In this document: positions 56,395 to 64,000 of the stretch, piece after piece | Numbering within the stretch: position 1 is the first letter of the stretch | Layout of the letters: each line of letters opens with the position of its first letter | NCBI GenBank assembly: GCA_023622765.1 | Contig: JAMNYO010000070.1 | Span: 1-64,000, forward strand | Length of the DNA stretch: 64,000 bases | Source of the DNA: Bacteroidota bacterium | GTDB lineage: Bacteria; Bacteroidota; Bacteroidia; Bacteroidales; Dysgonomonadaceae | Direction: 5' to 3' | Translations under genes and position numbers: made by a program | The notes under the pieces: model-generated | The model's input: only the letters and a program-made list of their open reading frames with translations | Databases searched by the model: none | Told to the model about the DNA's origin: nothing

Positions 56395-57612
56395 ATGAAG
56401 ACAAAAACATTACTAACCCTTATGCTGGTTGCCGTGGTAATGGCTGCCAGCGCGCAATCTAACGAAACGGATAGTTACTTGAAAACCGTGCTGAAAAATC
56501 TGGAAGCGATTCAATCGGCAACGTATCATGTAGAAATAATTGGGTGGATTCCTTATGAAACTGCCCCGCACGTAATTAAAAACCGTTACGTGAAGGAGTT
56601 CGATAACCCGGCTGACACGACTATTGGCGCGAGTTTTATCCAACTGCTTGCCAATGATACCAGCCGCATCAGTTCCGCTTACGACGGAGTTGCGCGGGTA
56701 CTGGTTGATGACGATAAGAAAACTTTAGAAATAGACAGTTTCAACGTGGATAGGGGGGTGCCTTTTCGGCTTGTTAGTCCACCCTTTTACAACTACACGA
56801 AAAACATTATCCGCTACATGTTAACTACCACCGACAGCATAACGGTTGAACCCCAAGAAAGCGATACCACCCTTCACGTAATACTGACTATTCACGAAGA
56901 CCGCAATGTGGAATTTTTTGGCAAAGCCTATAAAAATCCATTTCCGCCCATGTTTGGAAATGACCCCACCTCGCGGTACGAAATCTGGATAGATAAACGA
57001 ACAAATTTGCCTTTTAAATACTTGCGTGAAATGTCGCACAACAAAAGTCAAAGCACTGTCTCCAATTCGGTATTTAATAAAGTGAAAATTGAAAACTTTA
57101 GCGTTGCCGATTATTTCCCCGCCGATTACGAAATCATTGACTGCAAGGAAAGGATCGAAAGGCAAAAGATGCAAAAAGCTGACGTGATGGAAGGCACCGT
57201 CGCTCCCGATTTTTTACTTACCGGTACACATGGCAATCAGGTATCGTTAAAAGAGATACAGAGCGAAGTCGTTTTACTACATTTTACCGGGATAGGGTGC
57301 GGACCGTGTCTGCTTTCTATCCCGTTTGTGGAGAAGATTTCCAAAGAATATCAGCCTCAACAACTTACCGTGTTGAGCATTGAAACATGGGGCAACAAGA
57401 TGAATACATTGAAAAATTACCAAGCTAAGCACCAGTTTACCTATACTTTTCTGCAAGGCAACAGCGATGTAACAAAAGCGTATAATGCCATGGGTGTTCC
57501 CCGGTTTTTCGTGCTGGATAAAAATTACGTTATCCGGAAAGTTTTCAACGGTTATGATGACAAGAACTCCGATAACGAAATTAAAAAAGTCATTGACGCG
57601 TTACTCAAGTAA
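56395..57612 (+). CDS. TlpA-type thioredoxin with LolA-like N-terminal domain, type D
   Basis: The 405-residue product has a signal peptide (to ASAQ), then instead of DUF4369 a domain (about 25-260) that resembles the LolA/outer-membrane lipoprotein-sorting fold: LKNLEAIQSATYHVEI at the start, YEIWIDKRTNLPFKYLREM and a final FSVADYFPADYEI. A thioredoxin domain follows with GCGPC (Cys302, Cys305) and cis-Pro in GVPRFFVLD. LolA-like folds bind lipid or hydrophobic ligands; a link between such binding and redox work is an inference. Confidence 0.82.
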   Translation: MKTKTLLTLMLVAVVMAASAQSNETDSYLKTVLKNLEAIQSATYHVEIIGWIPYETAPHVIKNRYVKEFDNPADTTIGASFIQLLANDTSRISSAYDGVARVLVDDDKKTLEIDSFNVDRGVPFRLVSPPFYNYTKNIIRYMLTTTDSITVEPQESDTTLHVILTIHEDRNVEFFGKAYKNPFPPMFGNDPTSRYEIWIDKRTNLPFKYLREMSHNKSQSTVSNSVFNKVKIENFSVADYFPADYEIIDCKERIERQKMQKADVMEGTVAPDFLLTGTHGNQVSLKEIQSEVVLLHFTGIGCGPCLLSIPFVEKISKEYQPQQLTVLSIETWGNKMNTLKNYQAKHQFTYTFLQGNSDVTKAYNAMGVPRFFVLDKNYVIRKVFNGYDDKNSDNEIKKVIDALLK

Positions 57613-57695
57613 ACGACCCCGTCAATGTTTTTCGTGGTTACAATAATCATTAAACGTCATAAGTCGATATGCTTTAATATAAAATAAACAATCGT

Positions 57696-59306
57696 ATGAA
57701 ACCCAGACCAAAAACAGTCCTCACCCTCTTGCTAATTGCTGTGGCAATATCGGCACAAGCGCAGCGGGAAAAAATAGTCGAGCAGCCACGTGCCGTGTTT
57801 GCCAATACGTTCGCGTTGGAAATTGCCAAGGTGATGTTATCTGACACGGAGACCGTGCTGGATGTCGATGCCTATTTCCGTCCCGGTAGTTGGATTAGAA
57901 TCGCATCGGACAGCTATCTGTTGGCCGATGGCAAAAAGTACATGATTCGCGAAGGTGAAGGCATTAACCTTGATTCGCTGTTTTGGATGCCACAGTCGGG
58001 CGAAGCCGAGTTTACACTAATATTTGAACCGCTACCGGCTGAAACAACTACATTCGACTTTATAGAAAGTGACTGCAACGATTGTTTTAAAATATACGGC
58101 ATCGATTTAATGGAGAAATACAAGGAAAAACCCATTAAAACCACATTGATAGGAAAGGTGAATAACCGTCCGCAGTCAAAACGACTCATATTGGCAAAAG
58201 CCAATGCGGACTTACGGGTAAATCAATTTTCACTTATACACGTAGACTCTATAGGAAACTTCCGGCACACCTTGCACGTGGATGATATGGAAGCTTATAC
58301 ACTTATTTTCGCGGAAGAGTACGAGAACGGTGCGTGGCACACTGAAATCTTTTTTCCTGACACCGATACGGTTTACATACAGCTACATCCTGAAGACGAG
58401 AGAGTACTGAATAGGTTTACAGGCGGAAAACTGAACAAGGATTATTATGATTATTATTTGTCCCGATTGACAGCATTTAATCAAATTGAAAAAGAAAGAG
58501 AACAGTTGAGGGTCTCCGGTAATTATTATACCAAAGAATTTTCCCTTCTAATTGACGAATTACAAGCCGAAACGAACGAAACGAGAAGAGACAGTTTAGG
58601 ACAATCCTTAAATAACTTGGCTGAAAGCGGAAAACACTTAACTCCTCAAGGGCAGCAATTAGAAGATGAATACAAAACTATAGGAAAGAAACAGAGGGAA
58701 TTATCCTTGGAATGGATTGTAAACAACTGCACTATAGCAGGGTATTACTTGCTTATCGAATGGCTAAATTATCCAATTGATAAGTCAAAACTGATTGATG
58801 CTTATTATAATGTATATGCTAAAAAATTTCCTAATCATCCTTATACCAAACAGGCAAAAGAGTTAATCGTTGGTATAGAATTAAAACGTGGAGATAAGTT
58901 TATCGACTTTACGGCACCAGACAGCGAAGGGAATGATCACACGCTTTCCGAGCTTATCAATGGAAAAGTGGCGATGATTAATTTATGGGCATCGTGGTGC
59001 GGGCCTTGCAGAAGGCATGGTAAGGAGTTGATACCTGTTTATGAACAATACAAAGAGAAAGGCTTTACGGTAGTGGGCGTTGCCCGTGAATATGATAAAA
59101 ACAATATGATAAACGCGATAAAAAAAGAGGGTTACCCGTGGCTTAACCTGCTTGAGTTAAACGATGCTCAAAATATTTGGGCAAAATATGGCGTCCCCAA
59201 CGCCGGCGGACGGTTGGTGTTGGTGGATAAAGAGGGGGTTATTCTTGCCGTTGACCCGGCTATTGAAGAAACGATCAAGATAATAGAAGAAGAGTTAAGT
59301 AAATGA
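57696..59306 (+). CDS. TlpA-type thioredoxin, type E
   Basis: The 536-residue product has a signal peptide (to AQAQ), an N-terminal domain (about 25-145) shared with types F at 59328 and 61422 (VLSDTETVLD-like, SDSYLLADGKKYMIR, and a CNDC pair before FKIYGI), then a DUF4369-like domain, a helical middle, and a thioredoxin domain with WCGPC (Cys435, Cys438). Only the N-terminal domain is shared with type F, so the gene is a mosaic. cis-Pro in GVPNAGGRLVLVD. Confidence 0.88.
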   Translation: MKPRPKTVLTLLLIAVAISAQAQREKIVEQPRAVFANTFALEIAKVMLSDTETVLDVDAYFRPGSWIRIASDSYLLADGKKYMIREGEGINLDSLFWMPQSGEAEFTLIFEPLPAETTTFDFIESDCNDCFKIYGIDLMEKYKEKPIKTTLIGKVNNRPQSKRLILAKANADLRVNQFSLIHVDSIGNFRHTLHVDDMEAYTLIFAEEYENGAWHTEIFFPDTDTVYIQLHPEDERVLNRFTGGKLNKDYYDYYLSRLTAFNQIEKEREQLRVSGNYYTKEFSLLIDELQAETNETRRDSLGQSLNNLAESGKHLTPQGQQLEDEYKTIGKKQRELSLEWIVNNCTIAGYYLLIEWLNYPIDKSKLIDAYYNVYAKKFPNHPYTKQAKELIVGIELKRGDKFIDFTAPDSEGNDHTLSELINGKVAMINLWASWCGPCRRHGKELIPVYEQYKEKGFTVVGVAREYDKNNMINAIKKEGYPWLNLLELNDAQNIWAKYGVPNAGGRLVLVDKEGVILAVDPAIEETIKIIEEELSK

Positions 59307-59327
59307 TGAATACATAATCCGGAAACG

Positions 59328-61400
59328 ATGAAACCAAAAACATTACTAATCATTTTGCTGATTGCCGTGGCGATATCGGCACAAGCACAACAAGAAAAAG
59401 TAGTCGAGCGACCACATGCCGTGTTTACCAACACCCGCACGATTGAAATTGCTAAAGTAACGTTATCTGACACGGAGACCGTGTTGGATACGAAAGCATT
59501 TTTCAGACCCCGTAGTTGGATTAAAATAGCGTCGGACAGCTATTTGTTGGCCGATGGCAAAAAGTACATGATTCGCGATGGTGAAGGCATTGATCTTGAT
59601 TCGCTGTTTTGGATGCCACAATCGGGCGAAGCCGAATTTAAGCTGATATTTGAACCGCTGCCGATTGAAACAGCCAAGTTCGACTTTATAGAGAGCGATT
59701 GCGATGACTGTTTCAAAATATACGGCATTCATCTGGCAGACCAACGGGTACCCCTTCCCGGTATCCCGGATGAGTTCACACGGGAACACCCGGTCGAAGC
59801 CAATTTTCAAGCACAACTACAAAAAGGAGAAGCGCATGTAAGCGGTAAAATAATGGGCTATGTTCCCATGCATGAAAAGTATGAACTATATTATCTAAAC
59901 CCGATAACAGGCACCGTGACGAGCGAGCCGTTACCGATTCATCCAGACGGCTCATTTTCATCGTCTATAACGGTGTATAGTCCAACCCAAATACTTATAA
60001 GTGACCGTAAACTTTTCACTACTTCTATTCGGGTTGCACCCGACCAAGAATCGAAAGTATGGATAAACTTCCCCGAGATGTACCGTTCCGGCTCGCGATT
60101 GTTGAAAGATGAACCATCCTACGGGAACGAAGCCTATTTCTCAGGCTATTTTGCAGGATTAAACACCGATTTGAACCGTGTTGTAAGGTCCGAAATCATG
60201 CCATTTGATGTAACCGATTCTGTCGCGGGAATGAATGCCAACGAGTATAAATCGTTTTTGCTAAAGGAGTTCGATAATTCGACAAAACGCGTTGACTGTC
60301 TCGACATTCAGCCATTGGCAAAAAAAATACTCAAAGCCGAATTGGCATTTGCACTCTACAGTAATATGGAGAGGATGGAGTATTATTTATTGCAAGCGTA
60401 CATGAAGAAAGAGGGTCTCTCGTATCAAGAGGCCAAGAAGACGTTTAAACTACCCTTGCGACCCGCCGGTTTTTCCGACTATTGCCAACTTATCCCTTAC
60501 GATGATATTGATATTGTACTCGTCAACACCTTTGCTAATGAAGTTGAATTGCTCGGGTATTGCAGGGGGGATTCCTATGACCCATCCGAAGTTCCACGTT
60601 ATTTAGCCACGCACGAAAACGTTTCGTCGGAAGACCAAGAGCTCCTTAAAGCCTTTATCTCGGCACAAGAAAAGCAGGAAGAGTTTAAAGAAATTGCTAC
60701 GATTAATAACATTCTTGGCAAATACAAAGAGCTGTCGGCACAATACATGCAAGACAAAACAGGGGTGGGTTTTCTTTCCAAAATATGGGATACCGAGGAT
60801 GCTTTTTTGCTACATTTAGTCAAATCTATGAAAATATCAAGCGGTATGAAAGACTTTAACCCACTTACCGATGGACAAAAAGCGGAGCTCACCACGCTAC
60901 CTCCGTTGATTCAAGAAACCATCTTGAAAGAGAACGGTGATTTGCTGGCAAAAATAGAAGAGAATAAGAAGAAAACAGGATATACCGTTTTCGCGCCCCC
61001 TTCCAATGTGGATGAGCAGCTGTTCTTGGACTTGATAAAGCCTTTCAAGGGGAAAGTGATACTGGTAGATATATGGGCTACCTGGTGTGGCCCTTGTCGG
61101 GCGGCACACCCGCTCATGGAACCGGTAAAAGCGCAGTTTGCCGATAAGGATGTGGTGTTTTTATACCTCGCAGGAGAGGATTCGCCCGAGAACACGTGGA
61201 AAAACATGATCGCGGATATTCCCGGTTCACACTATCGTTTGAATAAAGAGCAATGGGATTATCTAAGTAAGAGCCTTAACGTGAGAGGTGTTCCTACCTA
61301 CTTGATTTTAGACAGAGAGGGCAATCAAACTTACTACACCGCGGGTTTTCCCGGTGCAGATACCATGAAACGCGAATTAAATAAAGCGTTGAATAAATAA
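59328..61400 (+). CDS. TlpA-type thioredoxin, type F copy 1
   Basis: The 690-residue product has a signal peptide (to AQAQ), the shared N-terminal domain with a CDDC pair, a DUF4369-like domain (about 160-260), a long helical region and a C-terminal thioredoxin domain with WCGPC (Cys587, Cys590) and cis-Pro in GVPTYLILD. Strong candidate for an active disulfide reductase. It follows type E by 21 bp with AATCCGGAAACG before the ATG, a leader repeated before the next two genes. Confidence 0.9.
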   Translation: MKPKTLLIILLIAVAISAQAQQEKVVERPHAVFTNTRTIEIAKVTLSDTETVLDTKAFFRPRSWIKIASDSYLLADGKKYMIRDGEGIDLDSLFWMPQSGEAEFKLIFEPLPIETAKFDFIESDCDDCFKIYGIHLADQRVPLPGIPDEFTREHPVEANFQAQLQKGEAHVSGKIMGYVPMHEKYELYYLNPITGTVTSEPLPIHPDGSFSSSITVYSPTQILISDRKLFTTSIRVAPDQESKVWINFPEMYRSGSRLLKDEPSYGNEAYFSGYFAGLNTDLNRVVRSEIMPFDVTDSVAGMNANEYKSFLLKEFDNSTKRVDCLDIQPLAKKILKAELAFALYSNMERMEYYLLQAYMKKEGLSYQEAKKTFKLPLRPAGFSDYCQLIPYDDIDIVLVNTFANEVELLGYCRGDSYDPSEVPRYLATHENVSSEDQELLKAFISAQEKQEEFKEIATINNILGKYKELSAQYMQDKTGVGFLSKIWDTEDAFLLHLVKSMKISSGMKDFNPLTDGQKAELTTLPPLIQETILKENGDLLAKIEENKKKTGYTVFAPPSNVDEQLFLDLIKPFKGKVILVDIWATWCGPCRAAHPLMEPVKAQFADKDVVFLYLAGEDSPENTWKNMIADIPGSHYRLNKEQWDYLSKSLNVRGVPTYLILDREGNQTYYTAGFPGADTMKRELNKALNK

Positions 61401-61421
61401 TCAGTAAATAATCCGGAAACG

Positions 61422-63503
61422 ATGAAAACAAAAACAATCCTTACCCTTTTGCTGGTTGGCGTGGTGATATCGGCACAGGCGCAACGGGAAAAAGTAGTCG
61501 AGCGGCCACACGCCGTGTTTGCCAACCGCCTCATCCGTCCGCTTGAAATCGCCAAAGTAACGTTATCGAACACGGAGACCGTGCTGGATATCGATGCCTA
61601 TTATCACCCCGGTAATAGGGTTAAAATCGTGTCGGACGCCTATCTGTTCGCCGATGGTAAAAAGTACATGATTCGCGATAGCGAAGGTATTGAACTCGAT
61701 TCGTTGTTTCTGATGCCCCAATCGGGCGAGGCCAAGTTTAAACTGGTATTTGAACCGTTGCCGATGGAGACAACCAGGTTCGATTTCATAGAGAGCAATC
61801 GCGACAACTGTTTTAAAATATACGGTATTCATTTGGCAAGCCAACGTGTACCACTCCCCGATATCCCGGGTGAGTTCACACGAGAACACCAGGCCGAAGT
61901 CGGTTTTCAAGCACAACTGCAGAAGGGAGAAGCACATGTAAGCGGCATGATCATGGGATATGTCCCCACGCACGAAACATTTTGGCTATATTACTCGAAT
62001 CCGATAACGGGAAATGAAACACGTCAGCCGTTAACGATTCATCCAGACGGCTCATTTTCAGCATCCATAACCGTGTATAGCCCAACGCAGATATTTCTTG
62101 AGGGCCCTTATATTTTAATTATTCCCATTCGTGTTGCACCCGACCAAGAAACGAAGGTATGGGTAAACTTCCCGGAGATTTACCGTTCCGGCTCACGTTT
62201 GTTGAAAGATGAACCGTCATATGGGAACAAGGCTTACTTCGCGGGCTATTTTGCCGCTTTAAACACCGATTTGAATAGCGTTTCGGATTTCAAATTCATG
62301 CCACCACTTGATGATTTAACGGATTCAATCGCGGGGATGGATGCCAACGAGTATAAATCGTTTTTGCTAAAGGAGTTCGATAATTCGACAAAACGCGTTG
62401 ACTGTCTCGACATTCAACCATTGGCAAAAAAAATACTCAAAGCCGAATTGGCAATTGCGCTTTACAGTAACATGGAGGAGATGGAGTCCCACTTAATGCA
62501 GGCCTATATGAAAATGGAGGGTCTCTCGTATCAAGAGGCCAATAACACGTTTAAGCCACCCGTGAGACCCGCGGGTTTTTCCGACTATTGCCAACTTATC
62601 CCTTACGATGATCCCGACATCATGCTCGTATCCAATTTTGGGAACCGTGTTAAATGGCTCGGGCTTTGCAGAGGAGATTCTCATGACCCGCTCGAAGTTC
62701 CACGTTATTTAGCCACGCACGAAAACGTTTCGTCGGAAGACAAAGAGCTGCTGAAAGCCTTTATCTCGGCACAGGAAAAGCAGGAGGAGTTTAATGAAGC
62801 CACGGCTATCAGTAACATGTACGGCAAATACAAAGAGTTGGTAAAGGAGTACATGCAAGAAAACACAGGGGTAGGGTTTCTTTCCAAAATATGGGATAAG
62901 AATGCCTTTTTGCTACATTTACTTAAATCAATGCAAATGTCAAGCGTTTTACAAGACTTTAACCCGCTTACCAGTAAGCAAAAAGCAGAGTTAGCCACAA
63001 TGCCACCGTTGATTCAAGAAACTATGTTGAAAGAGAACGATGATTTGCTGGCAAAAATAGAGGAGAATAAAAAGAAAACGGGTTATACCGTTCTTGAGCC
63101 TCCCGCTCATGTAAACGAACAGCTATTCTTAGACTTGATCAAGCCTTTCAAGGGGAAAGTGATACTGGTGGATGTATGGTCCACCGGATGTATCTTTTGT
63201 CGTCTGGCACATACCAAGATGGACCCGATGAAAGCGCAATTTGCCTGTAAAGAGGTGCTGTTTCTCTACCTCGCGGGAGAAGATTCGCCCGAGAACACGT
63301 GGGAAAACATGATTACTGATATACCCGGTTCACATTATCGCTTAAGCCGAGCACAATGGGATTATCTTAGAAAAAGCCTTAACGTGAGGAGTATTCCTGC
63401 TTACTTAATTATAGATAGAGAGGGAAATCAAACTTACTACACCGAAGGTTTTCCTGGTGTAGATACCATGAAACGTGAATTAAATAAAGCGTTGAATAAA
63501 TGA
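61422..63503 (+). CDS. TlpA-type thioredoxin, type F copy 2 with altered active site
   Basis: The 693-residue product is a close paralog of the preceding gene over its whole length. Two cysteine sites have changed: the N-terminal pair reads RDNC instead of CDDC, and the thioredoxin site is GCIFC (Cys590, Cys593) instead of WCGPC. The CxxC is kept, but Ile-Phe between the cysteines would shift its redox potential in known thioredoxins. cis-Pro in SIPAYLIID. Confidence 0.88.
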   Translation: MKTKTILTLLLVGVVISAQAQREKVVERPHAVFANRLIRPLEIAKVTLSNTETVLDIDAYYHPGNRVKIVSDAYLFADGKKYMIRDSEGIELDSLFLMPQSGEAKFKLVFEPLPMETTRFDFIESNRDNCFKIYGIHLASQRVPLPDIPGEFTREHQAEVGFQAQLQKGEAHVSGMIMGYVPTHETFWLYYSNPITGNETRQPLTIHPDGSFSASITVYSPTQIFLEGPYILIIPIRVAPDQETKVWVNFPEIYRSGSRLLKDEPSYGNKAYFAGYFAALNTDLNSVSDFKFMPPLDDLTDSIAGMDANEYKSFLLKEFDNSTKRVDCLDIQPLAKKILKAELAIALYSNMEEMESHLMQAYMKMEGLSYQEANNTFKPPVRPAGFSDYCQLIPYDDPDIMLVSNFGNRVKWLGLCRGDSHDPLEVPRYLATHENVSSEDKELLKAFISAQEKQEEFNEATAISNMYGKYKELVKEYMQENTGVGFLSKIWDKNAFLLHLLKSMQMSSVLQDFNPLTSKQKAELATMPPLIQETMLKENDDLLAKIEENKKKTGYTVLEPPAHVNEQLFLDLIKPFKGKVILVDVWSTGCIFCRLAHTKMDPMKAQFACKEVLFLYLAGEDSPENTWENMITDIPGSHYRLSRAQWDYLRKSLNVRSIPAYLIIDREGNQTYYTEGFPGVDTMKRELNKALNK

Positions 63504-63527
63504 TGATGAGCAAACAATCTGGAAACG

Positions 63528-64000
63528 ATGAAGCCAAAAACAGTCCTCACCCTTTTGCTGGTTGCCGTGGCGATTACCGGCTGCGACCGGAAACAGGTCA
63601 ACACGCCTCCCATGTTTGCAGGGGAGGAATTTGATCAGGGCGAAAAAGCGATTATCACCGGGAAGATAAGCAACCGCGATGTCTACCCACACGTGAGGTG
63701 GCTGGAAATAGAGCTACTCAATTTGAAAGGGAGCGAAACCACCCACTCATCGCCCATTACCGAGGATGGCATGTTCCACTTTGAAATTTACCCCATTACC
63801 ACCCGCGAAATATCGTTCGTCCCGGTGGAAGACCGCATCGTTATCGCCCCGGGCGACAGTTTGTATATTGAAAAGGATTTCAAAAACATCGCGCACACCG
63901 TTTTCGGGGGAACATGTGCCGAGCTGAACAAACAGATCAGCGCCTTCCGAAACCAATACCTGGGGCGATACACGCAATCGCGTGAACTGTCGTTTTTTGA
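63528..64000 (+). CDS. lipoprotein with DUF4369-like domain, truncated by the window edge
   Basis: The frame opens at ATG 63528 (after AATCTGGAAACG, as in the two genes before) and is still open at 64000. The first 157 codons give a signal with a good lipobox (AITGC, Cys19) and a DUF4369-like beta domain (IITGKISNRDVYPHVRWLEIELL). By position and leader it is the next member of the array; the thioredoxin domain, if present, lies beyond the edge. Confidence 0.8.
   Translation, partial: MKPKTVLTLLLVAVAITGCDRKQVNTPPMFAGEEFDQGEKAIITGKISNRDVYPHVRWLEIELLNLKGSETTHSSPITEDGMFHFEIYPITTREISFVPVEDRIVIAPGDSLYIEKDFKNIAHTVFGGTCAELNKQISAFRNQYLGRYTQSRELSFF

Noticed and set aside
1..64000. Insertion sequences or prophage
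   Set aside because: No transposase, integrase or phage structural gene was recognised on either strand.

Overview
The window looks like chromosomal DNA of a Bacteroidales bacterium. The signs are a PorX regulator of type 9 secretion, promoters of the TTG-N20-TAnnTTTG type, fused MacB/FtsX permeases of about 780 residues, TlpA-type thioredoxins with DUF4369-like leaders, and housekeeping genes whose sequence is of Bacteroidales type. The genus cannot be fixed from the sequence alone; a Dysgonomonadaceae/Porphyromonadaceae relative is my best guess.

Left part (1-22 kb) is mostly core genome. It holds an OmpA-like protein, then a minus-strand run porX, tsaE, a TPR protein, thrS and infC, with a 79-bp tandem repeat between thrS and infC. 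A plus-strand run follows: DUF1080 lipoprotein, rocD, a broken ctlX, a deacetylase-fold protein, mscL, a DUF6249 / ECF sigma / membrane-protein trio, and an MntA-HepT toxin-antitoxin pair. After that, on the minus strand, come ppk2 and a parE-coaD-S41 protease run, with a GNAT-fold gene upstream.

Right part (22-64 kb) is the unusual region. A sensor kinase and an NtrC-type sigma-54 activator lie next to a plus-strand gene train that begins with a TolC-type channel. Just before that channel gene I see a -24/-12 type promoter and, about 60-90 bp further upstream, two TGTGCG-N4-CGCACA-like dyads exactly 21 bp apart. The train continues with a thioredoxin-domain protein, an FtsX permease, a membrane-fusion protein, six further FtsX permeases in tandem (one broken by a deletion), and ten tandem TlpA-family genes, the last running off the window. 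No ABC ATPase gene is present between 22 and 64 kb. Two DUF4143 AAA ATPases on the opposite strand interrupt or flank the train; one has seven 22-bp direct repeats at its promoter.

Working model (inference): a sigma-54-controlled, MacB-like tripartite efflux system whose permeases and periplasmic thiol-disulfide proteins have been expanded by local duplication. Gene ends and leaders were homogenised while the periplasmic parts diverged, as expected if many different substrates, possibly cysteine-containing peptides, are handled. The substrate, the ATPase partner and any peptide precursor are not visible here.
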